Positions 16,951 through 28,034 of a stretch of DNA of 64,000 nt are shown here, one piece after another. This DNA is from Plantibacter sp050587525 (lineage in GTDB: Bacteria; Actinomycetota; Actinomycetes; Actinomycetales; Microbacteriaceae), in NCBI RefSeq assembly GCF_050587525.1, contig NZ_JBOBFT010000005.1:1-64000 (forward strand). The letters run 5' to 3'. Position 1 is the stretch's first letter. The number at the start of each line of letters is the position of its first letter. Below the pieces are notes generated by a model. The model made no database searches. It had not been told where the DNA came from and saw only the letters and a list, made by a program, of their open reading frames with translations. Both the position numbers and the translations under genes were made by a program.

Positions 16951-18576
16951 TTACTTGGTGATCTCGTAGTACAGCGGCACGGAGTTCCAACCGAACTGAA
17001 CGTTCTTGACCTTCTCGCCGAATCCACCGCTCACGTTCTGGTACCAGAGCGGGATCGCGGGGAGGTCCTTGAACAGGATCTCCTGTGCGTCCTGGAACTC
17101 CTTGTTGGCAGCCGTCAGGTCGGATTCGCTTGCACCCTTGGCGAGCAGTGCGTCGAAGTCGGGGTTCGAGTAGTCGCCGTCGTTCGAGCTCGCGCCCGTC
17201 GAGTACAGCGGTGCGAGGAAGTTGTACAGACCGGGGTAGTCGGCCTGCCATCCACTGCGGAACGCGGTCTGGATCTGGCGCGTCGTGATGCTGGAGCGGA
17301 AGTCGCCGAAGACGGCGACCGGCACACCGGACGAGTCGATGCCGAGGACGTTCTTGATGCTGTTGGTCACAGCGTCGACCCAGCCCTGGTGGGGGCCGTC
17401 AGCGTTGTACGCGATCTGGAACGAGCCGCTCCACGGGGAGATGGCGTCGGCCTGAGCCCACAGTTCCTTGGCCTTCTTCTCGTCGAAGGTCAGGACGTCG
17501 GAGCCCTTGATGTCCTTCGAGAAGCCGTCGATGACGGGCGAGGTGAAGTCCGAAGCAGGCGTACGCGTGCCGTCGAAGATGACGTCGGTGATCTGCTTGC
17601 GGTTGATCGCGTGCGAGATCGCGGCACGACGGAGCTGGCCTTCCTCACCGCTGAAGTGCGGGAGGCGGGCCGGGATCGTGAACGACTGGAAGATCGCGGC
17701 CGGCTGGTTGACCGCACGGTCGCCCAGGTCGTCCTTGAACGTCGAGACGGCCGAGTCCGGGATCTGGTCCAGGACGTCGAGGTTGCCACCGAGGAGGTCG
17801 GCGTACGCAGCGTCGAAGCTGGCGTAGAAGTTGATCGTCACGCCACCGTTCTTCGGCTCGCGGCCACCCTTGTACTCGTCGTTCTTGACGAGGGCGATGG
17901 ACTCGTTGTGCTTCCAGGCCTTGGAACCGCCGTCGAGCTTGTACGGGCCGTTGCCGATCGGGTCCTGGCCGAACTCGGCCGTGACCTTGCCGTTGGCGTC
18001 GAACGCCGACTTGGGCAGCGGGTAGAAGGACGAGTAGCCGAGGCGCAGCGGGAAGTCGGACACCGCGGAGGTGAGCTTCACCGTGAACGTGTTGTCGTCG
18101 ACGACCTTGAGGCCGGTGAGGGGGCTGTCCGCTTCTTCGCTGTAGCCCTCGATGTTCGAGAAGAACGAGGCGTTCTTGCGAGCGTTCGAGAGGAGCGCTG
18201 CGTCCTGCCATGCGTTCACGAACGATGCTGCGTCGACCGGGTCACCGTTGGTGAACTTCTGACCCGACTTGATCTTGATCGTGAAGTTGATCGAGTCGTC
18301 CGTGTCGATCGACTCGGCAAGGTCGTTGACCGGCTTGCCCTTCGCGTCGTAGTACACGAGACCGGCGAAGATCTCGTCGAGGATCTTGCCGCCACCGACT
18401 TCGTTGGTGTCGCTGGGGATGAGTCCACTCTCGGGCTCAGAGCCGTTCGTGGTGATGATGGCCTTTGCATTGCTGCTGGAGCTCTCGGTGGATCCGCCAC
18501 TGGCGCAGCCAGTGAGGGCGAGTGCTCCAACTGCGATGGCGGCGGTGGCGACGTAGCCGAACCGACTGAACTTCAC
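16951..18576 (-). CDS. ABC transporter substrate-binding lipoprotein, oligopeptide family (second Opp locus)
   Basis: 541-residue family 5 solute-binding protein. Signal peptide VKFSRFGYVATAAIAVGALA ends in lipobox LTGC with Cys24. The mature part shows the family's early NGSEPESGLIPSDTNEVGGG segment and a C-terminal GWQADYPGLYNFLAPLY segment usual in peptide binders. GTG at 18576 was chosen: AGGAGG lies about 6 bases upstream and the signal peptide follows at once. It is only distantly similar to the two binding proteins at 4275-7927. First gene of the leftward operon that continues with OppB, OppC and fused ATPase genes. Confidence 0.94.
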   Translation of the reverse strand: MKFSRFGYVATAAIAVGALALTGCASGGSTESSSSNAKAIITTNGSEPESGLIPSDTNEVGGGKILDEIFAGLVYYDAKGKPVNDLAESIDTDDSINFTIKIKSGQKFTNGDPVDAASFVNAWQDAALLSNARKNASFFSNIEGYSEEADSPLTGLKVVDDNTFTVKLTSAVSDFPLRLGYSSFYPLPKSAFDANGKVTAEFGQDPIGNGPYKLDGGSKAWKHNESIALVKNDEYKGGREPKNGGVTINFYASFDAAYADLLGGNLDVLDQIPDSAVSTFKDDLGDRAVNQPAAIFQSFTIPARLPHFSGEEGQLRRAAISHAINRKQITDVIFDGTRTPASDFTSPVIDGFSKDIKGSDVLTFDEKKAKELWAQADAISPWSGSFQIAYNADGPHQGWVDAVTNSIKNVLGIDSSGVPVAVFGDFRSSITTRQIQTAFRSGWQADYPGLYNFLAPLYSTGASSNDGDYSNPDFDALLAKGASESDLTAANKEFQDAQEILFKDLPAIPLWYQNVSGGFGEKVKNVQFGWNSVPLYYEITK

Positions 18577-18648
18577 AGTTCCTCCTCTTGGAAAGGGCAA
18601 GCGAAAACGGCGCGTTGTTCGCGCAGAATTCGCTTCTTGAATACTCTG

Positions 18649-18677
18649 ACGATAAGAAGTCGAAGGACGAAGAGCAA
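18649..18677 (-). promoter_or_regulatory. Sigma-70-type promoter candidate for the second Opp operon
   Basis: On the minus strand, TTGCTC and TATCGT are separated by 17 bp, giving a transcript with a leader of about 65 bases before the GTG at 18576. The 315-bp divergent region 18577-18891 holds no gene. It also contains GACAAT six bases before the start of the rightward CPBP gene. Confidence 0.45.
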
Positions 18678-18891
18678 ACTCACGCCGCAAACGTTACATA
18701 CCGGTAACCGAAGTGACGGATTATTGCTTCTGGCGTGGTTTCAGTGCACGTATCCACTCCTCCACGCAACGGATCGATGCAGCTCGCAAGAGTGATGCAT
18801 CGGACTCCCAGCATCGGGATATGGATCGTATCCGTTCGGGCCTCCGGTCGTCGTTCGTGCAGCTTTCATCTGATAAGGCGACAATGGACCG

Positions 18892-19695
18892 GTGACCGCA
18901 CCCATCTCCGTCCCACCGCCGACCGGCTCCCCGGAGTCCAATCGTCGCCGGTGGTGGGAGATCGGCATCGTGCTCGGGCTGAGCCTCGGGGCGTCCGCGG
19001 TCTACTCGATCGTGAGCATCATCGCGAAGCTCACGCTCGACACGAAGCTGTCCGATCAGTCCGCGGCCATCAACCAGTCGCAGTCGACGCGTGAATGGCT
19101 CGACTTCACCTACCAGTTCCTCGGCCTCTTCTTCCAGTTGGTCCCCGTCGCGCTCGTCATCTATCTGCTGTGGCAGCCGGCGCGGTCGGGCTTCGCGCGC
19201 ATCGGACTCGACCTCCGCTCCCCCGGACGCGACTTCGGTCGCGGTCTCCTGCTCTTCGCGGTCATCGGGATCCCCGGCATCGGGGTGTACGCGCTCGGCC
19301 GTGCACTCGGACTGACGGTCGCCGTCGTCCCGGCCCCGCTCGACACCTACTGGTGGACGGTGCCCATCCTGGTGTTCTCAGCGATCCGCGCCGGTCTCCA
19401 GGAGGAGGTCATCGTCGTCGGCTACCTCTTCGCCAAGCTGCGGGAGATCGGCTGGAACACCTGGACGATCATCCTGTCGACGAGCGTCCTGCGCGGCAGC
19501 TACCACCTCTACCAGGGCATCGGACCGTTCTTCGGGAACGTCGCGATGGGCGTCGTGTTCGGCTGGTGCTACCAGCGCTGGGGCCGCGTGATGCCGCTCG
19601 TCGTCGCGCACGCGATCATCGACATCGTCTCGTTCGTCGGGTACCCGCTCGCAGCGGCGTGGTGGCCGGGGCTGTTCGTGCCGGTGAAGCCCTGA
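18892..19695 (+). CDS. CPBP-family intramembrane metalloprotease (CAAX/Abi type)
   Basis: 267-residue polytopic membrane protein. The three motifs of the CPBP (Rce1-like) family are seen in order: EEVIVVGYL (motif 1, two Glu), SYHLYQG (motif 2 His) and AHAIID (motif 3 His and Asp). The usual Arg of EExxxR is not at its normal place. Members act as proteases on prenylated or signal-type peptides or as immunity proteins; the substrate here is unknown. GTG start at 18892 with GACAAT-N6 directly in front indicates a leaderless mRNA. It stands alone. Confidence 0.85.
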   Translation: MTAPISVPPPTGSPESNRRRWWEIGIVLGLSLGASAVYSIVSIIAKLTLDTKLSDQSAAINQSQSTREWLDFTYQFLGLFFQLVPVALVIYLLWQPARSGFARIGLDLRSPGRDFGRGLLLFAVIGIPGIGVYALGRALGLTVAVVPAPLDTYWWTVPILVFSAIRAGLQEEVIVVGYLFAKLREIGWNTWTIILSTSVLRGSYHLYQGIGPFFGNVAMGVVFGWCYQRWGRVMPLVVAHAIIDIVSFVGYPLAAAWWPGLFVPVKP

Positions 19696-19722
19696 GGGTC
19701 CCGCGGGCGGGCGCAGGTCTGC

Positions 19723-20256
19723 TCACTCCGTCGCGCATCGGGTCGTCGCGCGCAGAATGAGCTGAGGGGATTCGCCGGAGGTGACCTCCCAGATCATGAG
19801 CGCGCGGTCGACGAGTTTCAGCTTGACGCTCTCGCGGGAGCTGAGCGGCTTGAGCGTGACGTTCCAACCGTCCTCGGCCGTGTACCGGTTCGACAGCTCC
19901 GTCATCCACGCGAAGCGATCGAAGGTGGGTTCGGTCGCGATCCTCCGCTCGTAGGCGAACATCGTTCCGCCGCCCTCCGGGCACGTGGTGCTGTCGACAT
20001 CCTCGATGACGTCGAAACGCGCCGCGGCGGGGACCGACGCCTGCAGGTCGTCGAGGACGGAGGTGACCTCGTCCTGCACGCCAGTGACGGTCGTCGGGTG
20101 GTCCGAGCGCATCGTGACCGAAACGATCCAGACGACAGCGACCACGACGAGCGCGACACCGACGATGACGAGGTTGGCGACCGTTTTCCGCGAGCCGAAT
20201 CTGGACGTCCGCGAACCGGGGCTGCGGGAAGGGGCGGTGTCCTCGGCGACGTCCAT
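19723..20256 (-). CDS. Membrane-anchored protein of unknown function
   Basis: 177 residues: a short basic cytoplasmic N-terminus, one hydrophobic helix at about 27-48 (ANLVIVGVALVVVAVVWIV), then an extracellular domain of about 125 residues with two Cys (in STTCPEGGG and near the C-terminus, TTRCATE) that could form a disulfide. No family recognised. Start at 20256 has CATACT six bases upstream, fitting a leaderless transcript. It is convergent with the CPBP gene. Confidence 0.7.
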   Translation of the reverse strand: MDVAEDTAPSRSPGSRTSRFGSRKTVANLVIVGVALVVVAVVWIVSVTMRSDHPTTVTGVQDEVTSVLDDLQASVPAAARFDVIEDVDSTTCPEGGGTMFAYERRIATEPTFDRFAWMTELSNRYTAEDGWNVTLKPLSSRESVKLKLVDRALMIWEVTSGESPQLILRATTRCATE

Positions 20257-20366
20257 CGCCCCAGTATGCCGGGTGATTGCACGATGCCACTGTTTGTCCG
20301 GTCTCGAGGACGGCCGTTCTCCGGCTTGGAGGACGGCCGATGCGGCGGCGGGCGTATGGTCTGATC

Positions 20367-20852
20367 ATGGCCAAAAAAGCACAGGTGGGCGACATCGCCC
20401 CCGACTTCACCCTGCCCGGCATCACCGTCACGGGAGACGAGGCGGAACGACGGGACTTCGTCCTGTCGGCAGAGCGCGGACACCCCGTCGTACTCGTCTT
20501 CTACCCTGGCGACGAGACGTCGGTCTGCACCGCTCAGCTCTGCTCGTACCAGTCGGAGCTCGGTGCGTTCAGCGAGCTCGGCGCCACGGTGTGGGGCATC
20601 AGCCTGCAGGATGTGGACAGCCATGAGCATTTCGCGAGGAAGGAGCGGCTCTCGTTCCCGCTCCTCGCCGACACGGGCGGTGCCGTCGTTGACGCGTACG
20701 GCGTGGGGATGCCGGGGCTCGGCCTGCGTCGTTCGGTCTTCATCATCGACGCCGACGCAGTTATCCGCTGGAAGCACGTCGCCCTCGTCGGCGCCACGTT
20801 CCGCAGTGCGGACGAGATCCGCTCGCAGCTGGAGCTCCTCCCCACCCCCTGA
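20367..20852 (+). CDS. bcp: Peroxiredoxin, Bcp/PrxQ type
   Basis: 161-residue thiol peroxidase that reduces hydroperoxides in the cytoplasm. The thioredoxin-like fold begins MAKKAQVGDIAPDFTLPG. The active site PGDETSVCTAQLC holds the peroxidatic Cys and, five residues later, the resolving Cys of the atypical 2-Cys PrxQ class. ATG at 20367 was chosen because it starts the conserved domain and is preceded by TATGGT-N6, a leaderless-type promoter. No linked thioredoxin gene. Confidence 0.93.
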   Translation: MAKKAQVGDIAPDFTLPGITVTGDEAERRDFVLSAERGHPVVLVFYPGDETSVCTAQLCSYQSELGAFSELGATVWGISLQDVDSHEHFARKERLSFPLLADTGGAVVDAYGVGMPGLGLRRSVFIIDADAVIRWKHVALVGATFRSADEIRSQLELLPTP

Positions 20853-20891
20853 GTGCTTCGCCCTGCCCTCCTCCCGTCCCGCCATTGGGGT

Positions 20892-20987
20892 TTGCACAAT
20901 TCAGGACGTTTTGCAGAATTCAGGACGATCCATCGGCGTGTCGAAGCGAATGGTCCTGAATTGTGCAGGAGTTCCTGAATTGTGCAA
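20892..20987. repeat. Nested inverted-repeat element, copy 3 (CACAAyTCAGGA family)
   Basis: Two nested pairs: TTGCACAATTCAGGA (20892-20906) with its exact reverse complement at 20973-20987, and TGCAGAATTCAGGAC (20912-20926) with a near-perfect partner at 20953-20967. The core contains GGCGTGTCG, which also occurs in copies 1 and 2. It lies between the peroxiredoxin gene and the convergent gcvP. Confidence 0.85.
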
Positions 20988-21007
20988 CCCACAGGGTGGG
21001 GAGACAG

Positions 21008-21047
21008 CAGTGGCTCCCGGGAACGCGGACGTTCACAGGAGCCACTG
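21008..21047 (-). terminator. Hairpin after the gcv operon
   Basis: 10-bp stem CAGTGGCTCC / GGAGCCACTG with a 20-base loop, 25 bp beyond the gcvP stop codon. Confidence 0.55.
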
Positions 21048-21071
21048 GGAGTCACGACGGCCGGGAGCCGA

Positions 21072-24013
<2,942 letters not shown>

Positions 24014-24014
<1 letters not shown>

Positions 24015-24388
24015 CACTCGCCCACCACTGCTGCGTACTCGTCCCAGCTGAGGAGGGTGGTGGGGAGCTCGGCGAAGCGCACCGAGATGAGCCAGCCGGC
24101 GCCGAACGGGTCGGCGTTCACGATCGACGGGTCGTCGACCACGGCGTCGTTGATCTCCACGACCGTGCCGTCGATGGGCGCGAAGAGCTCGCCGACCGAC
24201 TTCGTGGACTCGATCTCTCCGACGATGGAGCCGCCGGCGATCTCTCCGCCCACGGCGGGCAGGTCGACGTAGACGACGTCGCCGAGCTTCTCAGCGGCGT
24301 AGTCGGTGATGCCGATGAAGGCGAGGTCGCCCTCGACACGGATCCATTCGTGCTCGGCGGTGTACTTGAGTTCGGTCTTGTCGGCCAT
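24014..24388 (-). CDS. gcvH: Glycine cleavage system H protein
   Basis: 124-residue lipoyl carrier that shuttles the aminomethyl group between P and T proteins. The lipoylation site is the Lys in GEIESTKSVGELFAPIDG, in the usual beta-hairpin, and the family N-terminus YTAEHEWI is present. It lies 6 bp after gcvT and overlaps gcvP by one base. Confidence 0.97.
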
Positions 24389-24394
24389 GTCGAG

Positions 24395-25510
24395 TTACTT
24401 CTCTCTCGTGTAGAAGGGCAGCGTGGTGACGGTCGCGGGAATCTTCGTCCCGCGGACATCGATGGTGAGGACCGTTCCAGTGGCGGACTGGTCGGGGTGG
24501 ACGTAGGCCATCGCGATGGGGTGGCCGAGGGTGGGCGAGAGCGCGCCGCTCGTCACTGCGCCGATCTCGGTGTCGCCGTCGAACACGGCGTAGCCTGCTC
24601 GGCCGGCGCGTCGCCCTTCGGAGACGAGGGCCACGAGCACGGGGGCGTCGGGGTGCGGCCCGGCCTCGACGGCTTCACGCCCGACGAACGGACCCGGCTT
24701 GCTCAGAGCGACGACGCGGCCGAGCCCAGCCTGCACGGGGAAGCTGCCCGTGCCGAGCTCGTGGCCGTAGAGCGGCATGCCGGCTTCGAGACGCAGGGTG
24801 TCCCGGCTGGCGAGGCCGGCTGGGACGAGACCGCGGGATGCGCCTGCGGATTCGATCGCTCGCCAGAGCCGTTCGGCGGCATCGACCTGCACATAGAGCT
24901 CGAACCCGTCTTCGCCCGTGTAGCCGGTGCGGGCGACGAGCAGCGGGAGGCCGTCGAAGAATGCGTCGGTGCAGCGGTAGTAGCCCAGCTCGGCGAGCGG
25001 AGTGCCGAGGTCGGTGATCTCGGCGACCGATTCGAGGATCGCGCGGGACGCCGGGCCCTGAACGGCGATGAGCGCGGTCGCGTCGCTCTGGTCCTCGACC
25101 GTCACATCGAAGTCGGCGGCGCGCTCGCTGAGTGCCTGGAACGCGGCTTCGCGATTGCCGGCGTTCGCGATGACGAGGAACCGCTCGTCGGCGAGGCGGT
25201 AGACGACGATGTCGTCGACGATGCCGCCCTGCGCGTTGAGGATGAGCGAGTACTTCGCCTGCCACAGCGCGATGGCGGACAGCTTGCCGGCGAGCGCGGC
25301 GTCGAGGAATGCTCCGGCGTCGGGGCCGGTGACGAGGATCTCGGCCATGTGCGAGAGGTCGAAGATGCCTGCTGCGGTGCGGACGGCGTGGTGCTCGGCG
25401 AGGTCGCTCGAGTAGCGGACGGGCATCTGCCAGCCGGCGAAGTCCGTGAAGCTCGCGCCCGCGGCTTCGTGGACGGCGTGCAAAGGACTGGTTCGTTCGA
25501 GATCGGTCAC
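24395..25510 (-). CDS. gcvT: Glycine cleavage system T protein (aminomethyltransferase)
   Basis: 371-residue tetrahydrofolate-dependent enzyme that releases ammonia from the aminomethyl-lipoyl group and makes methylene-THF. Family markers are SPLHAVHEAAGASFTDFAGW at the N-terminus, FDLSHMAEI and the folate-site segment ARTGYTGEDGFELY. GTG at 25510 is preceded by GGAG. First gene of gcvT-gcvH-gcvP, directly downstream of a tandem glycine riboswitch; a small GGCGC / GCGCC hairpin at 25541-25556 lies between riboswitch and start and may be part of the expression platform. Confidence 0.97.
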   Translation of the reverse strand: MTDLERTSPLHAVHEAAGASFTDFAGWQMPVRYSSDLAEHHAVRTAAGIFDLSHMAEILVTGPDAGAFLDAALAGKLSAIALWQAKYSLILNAQGGIVDDIVVYRLADERFLVIANAGNREAAFQALSERAADFDVTVEDQSDATALIAVQGPASRAILESVAEITDLGTPLAELGYYRCTDAFFDGLPLLVARTGYTGEDGFELYVQVDAAERLWRAIESAGASRGLVPAGLASRDTLRLEAGMPLYGHELGTGSFPVQAGLGRVVALSKPGPFVGREAVEAGPHPDAPVLVALVSEGRRAGRAGYAVFDGDTEIGAVTSGALSPTLGHPIAMAYVHPDQSATGTVLTIDVRGTKIPATVTTLPFYTREK

Positions 25511-25564
25511 GAGTTCTCCGGGGTCGCGTGGTGCGCTGCAGGCGCACCGAAGCGCCTGTTGGGA

Positions 25565-25752
25565 ACTCCCCCTCTGTCATTGGCCTGAGAGTTTCGCGAG
25601 CGACGGATCGAGGTCCGGGCTGCTTTCACCGTCGGCGAGCGCCACAGGATGGTGGCGCTGCTTTCCAGAGTGGCCAGTTCGATGCGGTACAGGACCTGAG
25701 AGATTGGCGGGGAGGCTTGCTCCTTCGGTGCCGGTGAACCGGCTCTCCCGCA
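25565..25752 (-). promoter_or_regulatory. Tandem glycine riboswitch (gcvT leader)
   Basis: Two glycine aptamers in a row on the minus strand. Aptamer 1 (about 25696-25749) shows GGGAGAG, CCGAAGGAGCAA and AATCTCTCAGG. Aptamer 2 (about 25574-25670) shows CTCTGGAAAGCAGC, CCGACGGTGAAAGCAGCC and AACTCTCAGGCCAATGACAG. This is the known gcvT riboswitch that switches expression on with glycine. The rest of 25511-25921 holds the promoters of the two divergent operons and no gene. Confidence 0.95.
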
Positions 25753-25856
25753 TCGTGTTTGCGGCCCGATATTCGTTTGCGCGCCCAGCATATCGTGGTT
25801 CGCCGCGCTTCCGGGAGTCGGTGTTCTGGTCAGGTGTACACTAAGGATCAGATCAG

Positions 25857-25877
25857 TAAGGGTCAGGGCTACCCTTA
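25857..25877. promoter_or_regulatory. Palindromic operator candidate for NrtR
   Basis: TAAGGGT at 25857-25863 and its inverse ACCCTTA at 25871-25877 around a 7-base spacer, 45 bp before nrtR. A partly similar half site, ACTAAGGATC, stands at 25840-25849. NrtR proteins are known to bind palindromes upstream of NAD genes; that this is the site is inference from position and symmetry. Confidence 0.6.
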
Positions 25878-25921
25878 GTAGGCGCAGGCAGCACGGCACC
25901 CGACCGGACAGGAGGCATCGG

Positions 25922-26686
25922 ATGAATGAGACCGACCAGACCACGGCGGACGCGGCCTCCGTCAAGCTCGCCGTCTCCACCGTGATCTTCACACTCCGCA
26001 CGGACGACGGATTCGGCGCGACCGACCCGACGCCAGGCATCTGGATTCCGCTCGTCCGCCGCATCCGCGAACCGTACGACGGACTGTGGGCGCTGCCGGG
26101 AGGTCCGCTCGGCGCAGAGGAGTCCTTGGCCGACGCCGCCCGACGCACCCTCGAGGCCACGACCCAGCTGAGCCCCCGCTACCTCGAACAGCTCTACGCG
26201 TTCGGCGACATCGACCGATCGCCGGACGAGCGCGTCGTCTCGATCGTCTACTGGGCGCTCGTCGGCTCCGAGGAGGCCAAGCGCACGCTCGTCGGACAGA
26301 ACGTCCGGTGGTTCCGCACCGATGCGCTTCCACGGCTCGCCTTCGACCACGAACTCATTGTGGAGTACGCGCTCTGGCGGCTGCGCAGCAAACTCGAGTA
26401 CAGCCACATCGCTCACGCGTTCCTCGGTGAGACCTTCACCCTCACGGAACTGCGCGAGGTCCACGAGGCCGTCCTCCAGAAGCAACTCGACCCGGCCAAC
26501 TTCCGCCGGCAGATCGAGTCGTCCGGGCAGGTCGTCGCAACCGACGAACTCCGCACCGGCGGCCGGCACCGTCCGGCGAGGCTCTACCGCTTCAACCGCT
26601 CCTCCGAGTACGCCGACCACGGCCCGCTCGCCGGTGCAGACCCCACCGAACCCGCACCACCAGCACGCATGCAGGAGCACTCATGA
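25922..26686 (+). CDS. nrtR: Nudix-related transcriptional regulator NrtR of NAD biosynthesis
   Basis: 254-residue repressor of the NrtR family: an N-terminal Nudix-like domain (residues about 12-150) that senses ADP-ribose, and a C-terminal winged helix (about 160-230). The Nudix region has LWALPGGPLGAEESLADAA, but the box lacks the full set of catalytic Glu residues, as in regulators that bind but do not hydrolyse. It heads the nad operon and overlaps nadA by 4 bp (ATGA). A palindrome 45 bp upstream suggests autoregulation. Confidence 0.92.
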   Translation: MNETDQTTADAASVKLAVSTVIFTLRTDDGFGATDPTPGIWIPLVRRIREPYDGLWALPGGPLGAEESLADAARRTLEATTQLSPRYLEQLYAFGDIDRSPDERVVSIVYWALVGSEEAKRTLVGQNVRWFRTDALPRLAFDHELIVEYALWRLRSKLEYSHIAHAFLGETFTLTELREVHEAVLQKQLDPANFRRQIESSGQVVATDELRTGGRHRPARLYRFNRSSEYADHGPLAGADPTEPAPPARMQEHS

Positions 26687-28032
26687 CCCTCACCGCTTCC
26701 GTCGACGCCACGATCCAGGAGATCGCGAGCGGAGAGACCTCAGGTTCCACCTGTGCGCCAGAGCTCGCCTCAGGCCCGTGGGTGTTCGACCTCACTCCCC
26801 CGAGCTACGGCCCTGGCGCGTCGATGGGCGATGTCATCCCCACCGGTTCACCCCGTCAGGGTCAGTTGCCCGCCTCCTACCGTGATGCGGATCAGGCGGA
26901 CCTGCACCGGCGCATCGTGGCCGCGAAGGAGACGCTCGGCGATCGGGTCGTGATCCTCGGTCACTTCTACCAGCGCGACGAGGTCGTGCAGCACGCGGAC
27001 TACGTCGGTGACTCATTCCAGCTCGCGAACGCCGCGAAGGCACGGACCGAGGCGGAGGCGATCGTCTTCTGCGGCGTCCACTTCATGGCGGAGACGGCCG
27101 ATCTGCTCTCCGGTCCGGAGCAGGCGGTCATCCTCCCGAACCTCGCCGCGGGCTGCTCGATGGCCGACATGGCCAACATCGACCAGGTCGAGGAGGCGTG
27201 GGAGCAGCTCGAAGCCCTCTACGGCACGGAGCCCGATGCGGACGGCCGGGTGCCCGTCATCCCCGTCACCTACATGAACTCGTCCGCAGCGCTCAAGAGT
27301 TTCTGCGGTCGCCACGGCGGCATCGTGTGCACCTCCTCGAACGCCGAGACGGTCCTCAAATGGGCCTTCGAACGCGGCCAGCGAGTCCTCTTCTTCCCCG
27401 ACCAGCACCTCGGCCGCAACACGGCGAAGAAGCTCGGCGTGCCGCTCGAGCACATGCCCATGTGGAACCCGAACAAGCCGCTCGGCGGCAACGACGCGCA
27501 CGGGTTGCAGGAGGCCGAGGTCATCCTGTGGCACGGCTTCTGCTCGGTGCACAAGCGGTTCACGGTCGACCAGATCGATCGCGCTCGCGCCAGTCACCCC
27601 GGCGTCCGCGTCATCGTGCACCCCGAGTGCCCGATGCCCGTGGTCGACGCCGCGGACGAGGCAGGATCGACGGACTACATCCAGAAGGCGATCGAGGCTG
27701 CCCCGGCAGGGACGACCTTCGCCATCGGCACGGAGATCAACATGGTGCAGCGCCTCGCAGCGCAGTACCCGCAGCACACCATCTTCTGCCTCGACGATGT
27801 CATCTGCCCCTGCTCCACGATGTACCGCATCCACCCCGGCTACCTCGCATGGGTGCTCGAAGGCCTGGTCGCGGGCGAGGTCATCAACCGGATCACCGTC
27901 TCCGACGACGTCGCCGTCCCCGCACGGCTCGCCCTCGAACGGATGCTCGCTGCGAAGCCGCCCGTCGCCGCGTCTCCGGCGACCACGGCTCCCGCGACGC
28001 AGGCTCCCGCCACACAGACGGCCGAGGTCTGA
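26683..28032 (+). CDS. nadA: Quinolinate synthase A
   Basis: 449-residue [4Fe-4S] enzyme that condenses iminoaspartate with dihydroxyacetone phosphate to quinolinate. Conserved parts seen are LGHFYQRDEVVQHADYVGDS, FCGVHFMAETADLL, NLAAGCSMADM and CLDDVICPCSTMYRIHPGYL, which carry the cluster Cys residues. About 60 N-terminal residues and an Ala/Pro/Thr-rich C-terminal tail (TTAPATQAPATQT) extend beyond the core. Starts on the ATGA overlap with nrtR; nadB follows after 2 bp. The cysteine desulfurase later in the operon could supply its cluster. Confidence 0.97.
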   Translation: MTLTASVDATIQEIASGETSGSTCAPELASGPWVFDLTPPSYGPGASMGDVIPTGSPRQGQLPASYRDADQADLHRRIVAAKETLGDRVVILGHFYQRDEVVQHADYVGDSFQLANAAKARTEAEAIVFCGVHFMAETADLLSGPEQAVILPNLAAGCSMADMANIDQVEEAWEQLEALYGTEPDADGRVPVIPVTYMNSSAALKSFCGRHGGIVCTSSNAETVLKWAFERGQRVLFFPDQHLGRNTAKKLGVPLEHMPMWNPNKPLGGNDAHGLQEAEVILWHGFCSVHKRFTVDQIDRARASHPGVRVIVHPECPMPVVDAADEAGSTDYIQKAIEAAPAGTTFAIGTEINMVQRLAAQYPQHTIFCLDDVICPCSTMYRIHPGYLAWVLEGLVAGEVINRITVSDDVAVPARLALERMLAAKPPVAASPATTAPATQAPATQTAEV

Positions 28033-28034
28033 CC

